Positions 17,497 to 26,715 of a stretch of DNA of 64,000 nucleotides are shown here, in pieces. Source of the DNA: CAVRUD01 sp963849635. Lineage in GTDB: Bacteria; Chloroflexota; Chloroflexia; Thermomicrobiales; UBA6265. A program made the translations under genes and the position numbers. The DNA lies in assembly GCA_963849635.1 (NCBI GenBank), contig CAWKIA010000003.1:165569-229568 (forward strand), written 5' to 3'. How positions within the stretch are numbered: the stretch's first letter is position 1; the number at the start of each line of letters is the position of its first letter. The notes beneath the pieces are model-generated. The model made no database searches. It was not told the origin of the DNA and was given only the letters and a program-made list of their open reading frames with translations.

Positions 17497-20490
17497 ATGG
17501 ACAAAGTCTTTGGCGTGCCCATGAGCGGCGTCGCCTCGGTGCTTGTTGCGCTGCTTGCGCTCTGTTTGCTTTCCGTGGCCTGGGTCGCCTGGCGGCGACC
17601 GGTCATTTTCAAGCTCGGCGTGCGCAACATTCCCCGGCGCCGCGCCCAGACGACCTTGATCGTCGTCGGGCTCATGCTCTCGACCCTGATTACGTCCGCC
17701 GCCCTCGGCGTGGGCGATACGGTCGATCACTCGGTAACTTCCGAGGCCTATGACCTGCTCGGAGGAGTCGACGAGTTGGTCGTGCCCTCCGAGGATATGG
17801 ACGCGAGTATCGACCTGGATACCGGCACCACCATCGACCAGGGGGTCATCCAGGAGCTTGACACGGCCCTGGCTGACAACGACAACGTCGACGGAGTAAT
17901 GCCGATCCTGTTCGAAAACGTCCCGGTCCAAAACACCGCCAAGGGCCAATCGGAGCCCGTGGTCTACCTGGTTGGGACCGATCCAGCTCGGCTGGACGAC
18001 TTTGGCGGGATTCACAGCGTCGACGGTGGCGAGGTCGACTTCGCCGCGCTCCAGCCGAACGAGGTGACGCTCGGCGAAGAGGCCGCCAAAGACCTGGAGG
18101 CGGAAGTCGGAGATACGGTCACGGTTTTCTACAAGAACGAACCCATCGACCTGACGGTCGCCGCAATCACCGAAGAGACGACACTCGGCGGGAAGGTGAC
18201 GTTCGGCGTGCTCGGGATGGCGATGCCCCTGGCCAATATGCAGGCCATGACAGGCCGAGACGGCCAGATCAGCATGGTCGCGATCTCGAATACCGGTGAC
18301 GCCCGTGGCGGTCTTGACCACGCAGACGCGGTCAATGACGATCTCTCCGTTATCCTCGAGGGCATCAACCAGTCGAATTCGGCCGGACTGACCCTGGGTA
18401 TCCACAATATCAAGGTTGAGACGATCGACGAAGTCGAGCTCGCCGCCCAGATCTTCTCCGGCCTATTCCTGGTCCTCGGCCTCTTCTCGGTCGCGGCCGG
18501 TGTGCTCCTGATCGTCCTCATCTTCACGATGCTCGCCGCTGAGCGCCGCTCCGAGATGGGGATGGAGCGGGCCATCGGCGCTCACCGCGGTCAGCTCATC
18601 CAACAGTTCATCGCCGAAGGCGCGGGCTATGCCATTCTGGCCGGTCTGGTCGGCTCCGCGATGGGCGTGCTGGCCACGTACGGCATCGCCGCGGCGATGA
18701 GTGCCCTGTTCGGCGAGTTCTTCGAGATTGAAGCCAGCGTGACACCGCAGAGCATGATCGTCGCCTACTGCCTTGGCGTCGTTATCACCTTCGTGGCGGT
18801 CGTCGGGTCGTCCTGGAAGATCAGCCGGCTCAACATCGTCGCCGCCGTCCGAGATATCCCCGATGAGACCCCCGCTCGCCGCAACAAGCGTGTCCTCGTC
18901 TGGGGGATCATTCTGACGCTGATCGGCGGCCTCATCTTTGTCAGCGGTCAGTCAGCCGGAAATGGCGCCCTCCATGGGATCGGCTTCAGCTTGACCCCAT
19001 TCGGTATTGCCCTGATCGCCCGATACTTCGGCGCGCCCTCGCGGCCAGTCTTCTCCGCGCTCGGCATCTTGATCCTGCTCTACTGGCTCCTGCCATTCGA
19101 CGTGACCGAGGCGATCTTCGGGGAGCTGAGCGGCGACTTCGAGATGTTCTTCATCTCGGGCATCTTCATGGTCATCGGCGCGACCATCTTGATCGTGCAG
19201 AACCTCGACATCCTGCTCGCCGGCGTGAACAGGATTGGCACCCTCTTCAAAAGCAAACTGCCAGCCGTTCGCATTTCAATCGCCTACCCCGGGGCGGCCA
19301 AGAGCCGCACCGGCATGACGATCGCGATGTTCTCCCTGATCGTCTTCTCGCTGGTGATGATCGCGACGATGAACGAGAACTTCACCAACCTCTTCCTCGG
19401 TGACGACGCCAACGCCGGCTGGGATGTCCGGGCCGACGTCGGCAGCGCCAACCCGGTCGAAGGCGATTTCACTACGGCCGTTGAACAGTCCGGCGCGGTC
19501 GATGCCTCCGAGATGACCGCGGGCGGCGCGGTGATCACCCCGGACTCTTCCTCACGTATCCGGGAGGCGGGCGGCGAATGGGGCTACTACGAAGTCCGCG
19601 GCATGGACCCCGGCTTCATCGATAACACCTCCTGGAAGTTCGAGGACCGGGCGGAAGGCTACGCCGACGATGCCGCGATCATCGACGCACTCCAGACCCA
19701 GCCGAACGTCGTCGTGATCGACGCGGCTGCCCTGGAAGGTGATGATTTCGGGGATTCGGAATCGTTCACCCTCGACGATCTCGACGTCACCGACCATGTC
19801 TTCTCGCCGGTCACGATCGAGATTGATGCTCCGGATGGCCGGGCGGTGCCGGTGACGATCATCGGTGTAATCGACTCCTCGATCGGTAGCCTATTCGGGC
19901 TCTACGCCTCCGACTCCACGGTCTCGGCGATCTACCCGGATGTCGCCTCAACTTCGTACTACCTGCAAGTCGCTGACCCGGACCAGGCCGAGGACGTGGC
20001 CAAGTCCATCGAGGCGGCCCTGATCGGCAACGGCGCCCAGGTAACCTCGATCCGCGATGAGCTGGAGGAGAGTCAGCAGCAGAGCACTGGCTTCCTCTAC
20101 CTGATTCAGGGGTTCATGGGGCTCGGCCTCTTCGTCGGCGTCGCGGCCGTCGGTGTGATCGCCTTCCGCTCCGTCGTCGAGCGCCGCCAGCAGATCGGTG
20201 TTCTCCGGGCGCTTGGGTTCCAGCGCTCCCTGGTTTCGCTGTCGTTCATGATCGAAACCGCCTTCGTTGTCGGGGTCGGTGTCATCGCCGGCACGGCGAT
20301 GGGAGTGATCCTGGCCCGCAACCTCTTCACCTCCGAGGATGTCGGGTCGTCCAGCGCGTCGTTTACCGTCCCGTGGCCGATCATCTCGGTCATCCTGATC
20401 GCGACCGTGGTCGTCGCCCTTGCCATGACCTGGGTTCCGTCCCGGCAGGCGGCACGGATCGCCCCGGCGGCGGCACTCCGATACGAGTAA
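17497..20490 (+). CDS. Large FtsX-like ABC permease, copy 1
   Basis: The product is 997 residues. After an N-terminal helix (VLVALLALCLLSVAWVAW) comes GVRNIPRRRAQTTLIVVGLMLSTLI, a second helix, and then a MacB-like extracellular domain of about 230 residues. An FtsX triple-helix block follows at about 320-460, with AERRSEMGMERAIGAHRGQLI between helices. Next are four more helices (about 465-600) and YPGAAKSRTGMTIAMFSLIVF. A second extracellular domain follows, and the last FtsX block has VERRQQIGVLRALGFQRSLV and ends PSRQAARIAPAAALRYE. So it is a two-FtsX-domain permease with about ten helices, like a fused dimer. It is powered by the ATPase just upstream. Substrate unknown. Confidence 0.88.
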   Translation: MDKVFGVPMSGVASVLVALLALCLLSVAWVAWRRPVIFKLGVRNIPRRRAQTTLIVVGLMLSTLITSAALGVGDTVDHSVTSEAYDLLGGVDELVVPSEDMDASIDLDTGTTIDQGVIQELDTALADNDNVDGVMPILFENVPVQNTAKGQSEPVVYLVGTDPARLDDFGGIHSVDGGEVDFAALQPNEVTLGEEAAKDLEAEVGDTVTVFYKNEPIDLTVAAITEETTLGGKVTFGVLGMAMPLANMQAMTGRDGQISMVAISNTGDARGGLDHADAVNDDLSVILEGINQSNSAGLTLGIHNIKVETIDEVELAAQIFSGLFLVLGLFSVAAGVLLIVLIFTMLAAERRSEMGMERAIGAHRGQLIQQFIAEGAGYAILAGLVGSAMGVLATYGIAAAMSALFGEFFEIEASVTPQSMIVAYCLGVVITFVAVVGSSWKISRLNIVAAVRDIPDETPARRNKRVLVWGIILTLIGGLIFVSGQSAGNGALHGIGFSLTPFGIALIARYFGAPSRPVFSALGILILLYWLLPFDVTEAIFGELSGDFEMFFISGIFMVIGATILIVQNLDILLAGVNRIGTLFKSKLPAVRISIAYPGAAKSRTGMTIAMFSLIVFSLVMIATMNENFTNLFLGDDANAGWDVRADVGSANPVEGDFTTAVEQSGAVDASEMTAGGAVITPDSSSRIREAGGEWGYYEVRGMDPGFIDNTSWKFEDRAEGYADDAAIIDALQTQPNVVVIDAAALEGDDFGDSESFTLDDLDVTDHVFSPVTIEIDAPDGRAVPVTIIGVIDSSIGSLFGLYASDSTVSAIYPDVASTSYYLQVADPDQAEDVAKSIEAALIGNGAQVTSIRDELEESQQQSTGFLYLIQGFMGLGLFVGVAAVGVIAFRSVVERRQQIGVLRALGFQRSLVSLSFMIETAFVVGVGVIAGTAMGVILARNLFTSEDVGSSSASFTVPWPIISVILIATVVVALAMTWVPSRQAARIAPAAALRYE

Positions 20491-20515
20491 ATACTCGAAA
20501 TACGATGTTGATCCG

Positions 20516-20552
20516 CGGACGAAGCGGCAGCGATTCGCTGCCGCTTCGTCCG
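20516..20552 (+). terminator. Strong hairpin after large permease 1
   Basis: Two perfectly complementary 18-base arms (cggacgaagcggcagcga at 20516-20533 and its complement at 20535-20552) flank a single base, 26 bases after the permease stop. The following sequence ttgtcccgtgtttgg has only a weak T content. It is probably a transcription terminator or 3' mRNA-stability hairpin. It suggests that the next gene has its own promoter. Confidence 0.6.
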
Positions 20553-20759
20553 TTGTCCCGTGTTTGGCAATTCGAATGCGCCGATCCCGGCATTCGTGCG
20601 CTCTGCTAGCGTCGGGCCCAACCTCTTGATGCGAATTAAGTACTCCGCTCCTGGCTGATCCGGTACTTGTACCGATGATCCGCCTGGGCAACGGGCCATA
20701 GGATGAGGACACCGCTGGGGCCACCTGGCCCAACATGCCAACACTGTGAGGCAACGCCA

Positions 20760-21554
20760 ATGGATCCATCGCGGTTCGACTCCCTGGCCCGGTCGCTCGC
20801 TCTCCCTAAGTCACGCCGTGGCTTCCTTGCCGGACTCGCCGCCCTTGGCGCCGGACTACTCGGTTCACGAGCCGCTGGCGCCCAGGTCACGCAGGTCTCC
20901 TGCGGCAACCAGGCCTGCGCCAGCAACCCTGGTAGCTGCAGGCCAGGCTGCGTCTGCTGCGTCTACACCAATTCGGTCGGTCAGGTCACCAACTCCCGGT
21001 GCCGCCCGCCCGGAACCTGTTCCCCCGGGACCGAGGCCGGCGGCGGTACGCCCCCGACAACCACCACACTTCAGCCAACAACGACGACTACCACCTCGGC
21101 GCCTACAACGACCATGGCGCCCACCACTACGACAACCTCCCAGCCGACGACCACTGCGGTCCCGACGACGACGCAGGCTCCAACGACGACGCAGGCGCCG
21201 ACAACGACACAAGCGCCGACCACGACGACGACTACGACGACGCTTCGGCCGTGCGTCGGTATCACGCCGCCGACGAACGAGTGCTCAGCCGTAACTCCGT
21301 GCTCGTCTGGGCGAACCTGCATCAATGGCGGCTGCTTCACCCCCTGTGCGGGCGCATCTGACCCGTGCACCGCGGGTGACGAGTGCACGACCTGTTTCTG
21401 TGATTCTCCGACCGAGGGCGGAGGCAGCTACTGCATTGACAACAACTTCGTCATCGGCGGTTGCCAGGCCACCAGCGACTGTGATGCCGGGTCGTTCTGT
21501 GATCCGACGATCGGCACCGGCGCATGCGTTCGTCCCTGCCCGACCCGCCAGTAA
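20760..21554 (+). CDS. Tat-exported Thr-rich, Cys-rich repeat protein, function unknown
   Basis: The 264-residue product begins with MDPSRFDSLARSLAL and then a twin-arginine leader, SRRGFLAGLAALGAGLLGS, ending AAGAQ. The mature protein has an N-terminal segment with eight cysteines (SCGNQACASNPGSCRPGCVCC). A linker of roughly 80 residues follows, almost only T, P, Q, A and S and including three exact PTTTQA units. The C-terminal domain has sixteen cysteines (for example SSGRTCINGGCFTPC and QATSDCDAGSFCD), resembling small disulfide-rich extracellular modules. It lies between two paralogous exporter permeases, so export or surface assembly partnership is plausible but unproven. The ATG at 20760 is preferred over 20703 because the Tat leader follows at a normal distance. 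Confidence 0.75.
   Translation: MDPSRFDSLARSLALPKSRRGFLAGLAALGAGLLGSRAAGAQVTQVSCGNQACASNPGSCRPGCVCCVYTNSVGQVTNSRCRPPGTCSPGTEAGGGTPPTTTTLQPTTTTTTSAPTTTMAPTTTTTSQPTTTAVPTTTQAPTTTQAPTTTQAPTTTTTTTTLRPCVGITPPTNECSAVTPCSSGRTCINGGCFTPCAGASDPCTAGDECTTCFCDSPTEGGGSYCIDNNFVIGGCQATSDCDAGSFCDPTIGTGACVRPCPTRQ
21162..21215 (+). repeat. Three 18-base tandem repeats coding PTTTQA
   Basis: Three in-frame 18-base units (21162-21179, 21180-21197, 21198-21215) each encode PTTTQA, flanked by further Thr-rich codons. Third-position differences between units show that the protein sequence is held more strictly than the DNA. This is a coding microsatellite-like linker and not a CRISPR array. Confidence 0.85.
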
Positions 21555-21976
21555 GCGCAGTCTCCTGGTTCCGGTAAGCATCACCAGCAACCTCAATGGT
21601 CATGGCTTCGGCCGGACCATCGCGGTTGCTGAACATCGGGTTGTCCCCGCCGGTCAATGTGGCACGCCCGGCACGGGTGAATGCCTGGGCAGCGCGACAC
21701 TTCGCCCGGCTCGAAATCAGCCGTCATCCCGTCCCTGCCCGCGATCCCGAAAGATGCCCTTCGCGGGTTGCAGCGCCGCCGGTCAGCGCTCTCCCGAATC
21801 CCGTTTTAGGATTGGCGAGGAGCGCCACCCGCACACTAGGCCATCGACTGCCCGAACGCCGATCGCCGGGAGTGTGACTTCTCCACCGCACAAGGCTCGT
21901 ACAATTAGCCTGACACAGTAACGCGCGTCACGACCCGACCCAGTGGTTGGGTGGGCGAGAAGGAGCGGTTTGTCAG
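21555..21976 (+). promoter_or_regulatory. Intergenic region before large permease 2
   Basis: No gene is supported in these 422 bases. A TACAAT at 21900-21905 resembles a -10 box, but the -35 partner is weak. A short stem around ccgatcgccggg is visible near 21859. A ribosome site aaggag (21958-21963) precedes the GTG at 21977. The region probably carries the promoter of the second permease. Confidence 0.35.
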
Positions 21977-24967
21977 GTGGACGAGATCTTCGGGTTGTCG
22001 ATGACGACGATTATGGTCGTCCTGCTGGTCGTGCTGGCAATCTGCCTGGCAACGGTTGGCTGGATTGCCTTGCGCCAGCGGGTGGTCTTCAAGATGGGGG
22101 TGCGCAACATCCCCCGGCGCAAGACTCAAACTGCCTTGATCATCATCGGTCTGATGCTCTCGACCGTGATCTCGACCGCCGCCCTCGGCATGGGCGATAC
22201 CGTCGATCGGTCGCTCACCGCCGCGACCTACGACACCCTCGGCGAGGTCGATGAGCTTGTCGTCTCCAGCCCGGACACTGAGGGCAGCGTCAACAATGCC
22301 CTTAGCACCAAGATCCCGGCGTCATCGCTGCAGACAGTCGAGCAGGCTCTGGCCGGCAATCCCGATGTCGACGGCATCATGCCGGCTTTGCTCGAGTTCG
22401 TGCCCGGCATCGACATGCGCTCGGAGCTGTCGACGCCGCAGATCTATCTGATCGGCATCGATCCAGCCCGAGTTGGCGATTTCGGCGGAATCGAGACGCC
22501 TGGTGGCGAGGAGATCGATCTCAGCGCGCTCGCCCTGACCGAGGTCGTGATCAGCGAGAGTACGGAAGAGGAGCTGGACGCCAAAGTGGGCGACCAGATC
22601 ACGATCTTTTACCAGGGCCAGCCGGTCCAGGTGACGGTGAAGGCCATCGCAAAGAACAGCCCCCTGACCGGCGTTCTTGACGCTACCCTCAATCCGGGCA
22701 TGGTGGTGCCACTTGCTCGCATGCAGGAAATTACCGGCCAGCAAGACCAACTCTCGTTCGTCGGCATCAGTAACACCGGCGACGTCCGCACTGGCTTGGA
22801 TCGAACCGACGCGGTAGTTGACGCCCTGGAACCGGCGCTAGAGGGTACTGGACTCGGCGTCGACCCGATCAAACAGAACCTGATCGAGCAGACGGAACTG
22901 GCCTCGTCCGGGCTGACTGGACTCTTTCTTGTCCTCGGTCTCTTCTCGATCTCCGTCGGCGTCCTTCTGATCATCCTGATCTTCGCGATGCTCGCGGCCG
23001 AGCGGCGGCCGGAGATGGGCATGGCCCGGGCAATCGGCCAGCAACGGCGGCAGCTCATCCAGCAGTTCATCGCCGAGGGCGCCGGATACGCCTTGCTTTC
23101 GGGGCTTGTCGGCGCCGCGATCGGCGTCGGGGTGACCTACATCCTGGGATACATCTTCAGTAAGGCGGTCGGTGACTTCTTCAAAGTCGAGGCGGTCGTG
23201 ACCCCGCGTAGCGCGGTTATCGGCTACTGCCTCGGCGTCGTCATCACCTTCATCGCCGTCATCTTCTCATCCGGACGGGCAAGCCGCCTCAACGTCGTCG
23301 CCGCTATCCGCGATATCCCCGACGCTCCCGTCTACAAGCGCAACAAGCGCGTGCGCTTCTGGGGCATCGTGATGACCGTCATCGGCCTGGCGCTCTTCGC
23401 CTTGGGTATCTCGATAGAGATGCAGGCCTTCCACGGCATTGGCCTCTGCCTCGTCTTCTTCGGCATTGCGTTTATCGTCCGCTATTACGGCGTCTCTACC
23501 CGGTTGGCCTTCTCGGTCGTCGGAATCCTGACCCTGATTTACTGGCTTCTGCCTCCGAAGTGGTTCGAAGCCATCTTTGGCGAGCTCTCCGGGGACTTTG
23601 AGCTCTTCTTCATTTCGGGCATTTTCATGGTAGCGGGCGCGACGCTACTGATTACCCAGAACCTCGATTCGCTCCTGGGGCTTGTGAGCAGGATCGGTGG
23701 GCTCTTCCCCGCCAAGCTGCCGTCGATCCGACTCGCAATCGCCTACCCGGGCGCAGCCAAGGGGCGCACCGGCCTGACGATCGCGATGTTCTCGTTGATC
23801 GTCTTCTCGCTGGTCTGCTTCGCCACCATCAGCGAGAACTTCGCCAACCTCTTCCTGAGCGATGAAGCGGACGCGGGCTGGGACATCCAGGTCGATGTCC
23901 CCAGTAGCAACCCAATTCCGAACAAGGATCTCGTCGCCGCGCTCAACGCGAACGGGGACGACACCAGCGATATCACCGCGGTCAGTTGGACAGACCTCGC
24001 GGCGCCGCAGGCTACGGTCCGCCAGGAAGGGGTCGAAGACGACGATCCGGCCGATATCACGGTGATCGGCATGGACACGTCCTTCATTACGGAGAGCGAA
24101 CTTTCCTTCCAGGCCCGGGCAGAGGGATACCCGGACAACCAGTCGATCATCGACGCCCTCCTCAATGAGCCTGGCGTTGCCGTCATCGATTCGACTGCCG
24201 TGCAGGCCAGTGGTGGCTTTGGCGCCCCCGAGACGTTCCGGATCGAAGGGGTCGATACTGACCAGGATGTCTTTCCGGCTGTCAACATTTCGGTAACCGA
24301 TCCCCGCACCGGTCAGCCGGCGCCGCTGCGCATCATTGGCATCATCGATTCCGATATCAGCACCCTCCTCGGCCTGTTCGCGAACCGGACGTTCACCGAT
24401 CAGGTCTTCCCGGACGCGCCGCTGACCACGTACCGTGTTCGCATCAGTGACACGGACAACGTGAGAGACCGGGCCGAAGATATCGAGCGTGCTCTGCTCA
24501 ACAACGGCGCCCAGGCGACCTCCTACGAAGAAATCCTGGAGCAAGGTCAGGCCCAGTTCCGCGGATTCCTCTACCTGATTCAGGGCTTCATGGGACTTGG
24601 GTTGGTCGTCGGGATCGCGGCGGTCGGCGTGATCGCGTTCCGAGCGGTCGTCGAGCGGCGCCAGCAAATCGGCATGCTGCGCGCCCTGGGCTTCCAGAAG
24701 GCGATGGTCGCCCAGTCGTTCCTCTTCGAGACGATTTTCGTCGTCGCGCTCGGGGTGATCTCCGGCACGATCTTGGCACTAGTGCTGGCATGGAATCTCT
24801 TTTCAGACGAGGAGTTCACCGGCGGTCAGGATGCGTCCTTCATCGTCCCCTGGCCGCTCGTAATCGGCATCCTGGCGATCGCGTTCGTGATGGCTCTGGT
24901 GATGACCTGGGTCCCAAGTCGCCAGGCCGCGAGCGTCGCCCCGGCCGAGGCGTTGCGCTACGAGTAA
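21977..24967 (+). CDS. Large FtsX-like ABC permease, copy 2
   Basis: The 996-residue paralogue of the gene at 17497 is colinear over its whole length. It opens VDEIFGLSM (compare MDKVFGVPM), then GVRNIPRRKTQTALIIIGLMLSTVI. The first FtsX block has AERRPEMGMARAIGQQRRQLI, the second YPGAAKGRTGLTIAMFSLIVF and VERRQQIGMLRALGFQKAMV, and it ends PSRQAASVAPAEALRYE. The GTG at 21977 is chosen by alignment with the paralogue and the aaggag 13 bases upstream, rather than the earlier TTG at 21947. The extracellular domains differ most between the copies, which suggests different substrates or partners. No ATPase of its own is present. Confidence 0.88.
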   Translation: MDEIFGLSMTTIMVVLLVVLAICLATVGWIALRQRVVFKMGVRNIPRRKTQTALIIIGLMLSTVISTAALGMGDTVDRSLTAATYDTLGEVDELVVSSPDTEGSVNNALSTKIPASSLQTVEQALAGNPDVDGIMPALLEFVPGIDMRSELSTPQIYLIGIDPARVGDFGGIETPGGEEIDLSALALTEVVISESTEEELDAKVGDQITIFYQGQPVQVTVKAIAKNSPLTGVLDATLNPGMVVPLARMQEITGQQDQLSFVGISNTGDVRTGLDRTDAVVDALEPALEGTGLGVDPIKQNLIEQTELASSGLTGLFLVLGLFSISVGVLLIILIFAMLAAERRPEMGMARAIGQQRRQLIQQFIAEGAGYALLSGLVGAAIGVGVTYILGYIFSKAVGDFFKVEAVVTPRSAVIGYCLGVVITFIAVIFSSGRASRLNVVAAIRDIPDAPVYKRNKRVRFWGIVMTVIGLALFALGISIEMQAFHGIGLCLVFFGIAFIVRYYGVSTRLAFSVVGILTLIYWLLPPKWFEAIFGELSGDFELFFISGIFMVAGATLLITQNLDSLLGLVSRIGGLFPAKLPSIRLAIAYPGAAKGRTGLTIAMFSLIVFSLVCFATISENFANLFLSDEADAGWDIQVDVPSSNPIPNKDLVAALNANGDDTSDITAVSWTDLAAPQATVRQEGVEDDDPADITVIGMDTSFITESELSFQARAEGYPDNQSIIDALLNEPGVAVIDSTAVQASGGFGAPETFRIEGVDTDQDVFPAVNISVTDPRTGQPAPLRIIGIIDSDISTLLGLFANRTFTDQVFPDAPLTTYRVRISDTDNVRDRAEDIERALLNNGAQATSYEEILEQGQAQFRGFLYLIQGFMGLGLVVGIAAVGVIAFRAVVERRQQIGMLRALGFQKAMVAQSFLFETIFVVALGVISGTILALVLAWNLFSDEEFTGGQDASFIVPWPLVIGILAIAFVMALVMTWVPSRQAASVAPAEALRYE

Positions 24968-25071
24968 TCAGCGCCAACGGTGGACGTTGGTGACAGGCGT
25001 GGCTGCTGTAGGATGAATGCGCACGAAACGACCCGATCCGCTGGTGGTCGGCCATTCACGGACGAGGGCAT

Positions 25072-26688
25072 ATGAACGACCAGGCAGTCGAGACGGACGA
25101 AATCAAGAAAACCATCGAGCAGCAGCGGACCGAAGCCGCCGCCGCTGCCACCGGACCAGTGAAAACGCCGGTGCAGGAAGCAATCGCCGCCAATCGGGCT
25201 GCCTCGGTCCAACCTGCTCGGCCAGGCGACCGTCCTCAGGGCAACTTTCCGGAGCGCCGCGTGAAGATCGTCGCGACGCTCGGTCCGGCGGTCGGCGACC
25301 CCGAGATGCTACGCCAGCTCATCGAGGCCGGCGTTGATGTCTGCCGAGTCAATGCCGCTCATGGCACCGCCGAAATCAGATCACAGTTGATTCATGGAGT
25401 GCGCGAGGCGTCCCGTCAGGCTGGTCGCCACGTCGCAATTCTGTTTGATCTTCAGGGCCTGAAGATTCGCACCGGTCCGGTGGCAAACGGCAACGATCCG
25501 GTGCCATTTGCCCGCGGAACCGAAGTCGAGATCATTCCCGAGGCAGTCCCGACAACCCCGGGACGGATCGGTGTCGGCTACGCTGATCTGCTCTCGGTGC
25601 TTCGCCCCGGTAACCGGGTCTTGATCGCCGATGGTCTGATCGAGCTGCTCATCACCCGTATCGGCGATGGGGTGGCGTTCGGACAGGTTGGCCGCGGAGG
25701 CATGTTACCGGGACGCCAGGGTGTGACGCTGCCCGGTGCGCCGATCCGGGGAGGATCGCTCACCGATATCGACCGCCAGGACATCAAGTTCGCGGTCGAG
25801 CATGGCGTCGATTACCTCGGACTGAGCTTCATCAACAACGCCGATGACCTGCTGGTGGCCCGGGGAACCGCCCGCGCCTACGGCGACGAGCCTGGCCTGA
25901 TCGCCAAGATCGAGCGGCCCGAGGCGTTGGCCAATGTCCGCGAGATTGTCGCCGCTTCGGACGGCGTGATGGTCGCCCGCGGTGACCTGGGCGTTCAGCT
26001 GCCGCCGGAGCAGGTGCCGCGCGCGCAAAAGAAGATCATCTCTGTCGCCAACGAGCTCGGAAAGCCGGTGATCACCGCGACCCAGATGTTGGAGTCGATG
26101 ATCACCCAGCCAGTCGCCACCCGAGCCGAGACGAGCGACGTCGCCAATGCCGTCTGGGATGGCTCTGATGCGGTCATGCTCTCCGCCGAGTCGGCGATGG
26201 GCCAGTTCCCAATCGAGGCCGTCGAGACCATGGACCGGATCATCCGCGAGGTGGAGAAGGACGGCTCGATCCGGACCGCCTCCGCCGCCCAGCCGGCGAT
26301 CTCCGAGGACCCGGCCCTGGCCTTTGCCGACGCCATTGCCCGGGCGGCCTACGCCCTTTCGGACCAGACTCCTGTCGGCCACATCATCGTCTTCACGCTG
26401 GCCGGTTCGGCGGCTCGGCGCGTGGCCAAGCACCGGCCCACTCCGCCGATCATTGCGGTCGTGACCGAAGAGAAAATCGCCCGGCGGCTCAATCTCGTCT
26501 GGGGGGTGCGCGCCGTAGTGGTGCCGTTGATCGAAGATCCCGACCAGATGTTCCGGGTTGCTGGCCGCGCGATCGTCGAGGCGGGGCTTGCTCGAGAAGG
26601 CGAATACGCCCTTATCGTCGGCAGCCTGCCGATGACCCGTCAATCGGGCCGCACCAATCTCGTCCATGTTCGCCCGCTTGGGACATAG
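25072..26688 (+). CDS. pyk: Pyruvate kinase (potassium-independent signature)
   Basis: This enzyme converts phosphoenolpyruvate and ADP to pyruvate and ATP, the last step of glycolysis. It has 538 residues, of which about 62 form an N-terminal low-complexity extension not usual for the family. Catalytic landmarks are RRVKIVATLGPAV, the RVNAAHG stretch (92-98, normally RxNFSHG), DLQGLKIRTG (126-135), AKIERPEAL, MVARGDLGVQL, and ITATQMLESMI. The potassium ligands Ser and Thr are replaced (NAAHG, DLQG), and Lys occupies the position that is Glu in potassium-dependent enzymes. The C-terminal domain is present (HIIVFTLAGSAARRVAKHRP). The start follows ggacgagggcat. Confidence 0.95.
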   Translation: MNDQAVETDEIKKTIEQQRTEAAAAATGPVKTPVQEAIAANRAASVQPARPGDRPQGNFPERRVKIVATLGPAVGDPEMLRQLIEAGVDVCRVNAAHGTAEIRSQLIHGVREASRQAGRHVAILFDLQGLKIRTGPVANGNDPVPFARGTEVEIIPEAVPTTPGRIGVGYADLLSVLRPGNRVLIADGLIELLITRIGDGVAFGQVGRGGMLPGRQGVTLPGAPIRGGSLTDIDRQDIKFAVEHGVDYLGLSFINNADDLLVARGTARAYGDEPGLIAKIERPEALANVREIVAASDGVMVARGDLGVQLPPEQVPRAQKKIISVANELGKPVITATQMLESMITQPVATRAETSDVANAVWDGSDAVMLSAESAMGQFPIEAVETMDRIIREVEKDGSIRTASAAQPAISEDPALAFADAIARAAYALSDQTPVGHIIVFTLAGSAARRVAKHRPTPPIIAVVTEEKIARRLNLVWGVRAVVVPLIEDPDQMFRVAGRAIVEAGLAREGEYALIVGSLPMTRQSGRTNLVHVRPLGT

Positions 26689-26715
26689 TTTCCGTTTTCT
26701 CTGGCGATTCGCCTC

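Noticed and set aside
16837..18405. 522-codon minus-strand frame opposite the ATPase and permease
   Set aside because: It is antisense to two well-supported genes; composition is typical of the complement of high-GC coding DNA.
21140..21240. Short regular DNA repeats that could suggest a CRISPR array
   Set aside because: They are contiguous 18-base in-frame units coding PTTTQA, without spacers or cas genes.
20746..21294. 182-codon frame with runs of Arg and Pro
   Set aside because: Shadow of the Thr-repeat protein gene; the Arg/Pro runs come from reading its ACN codons in another frame.
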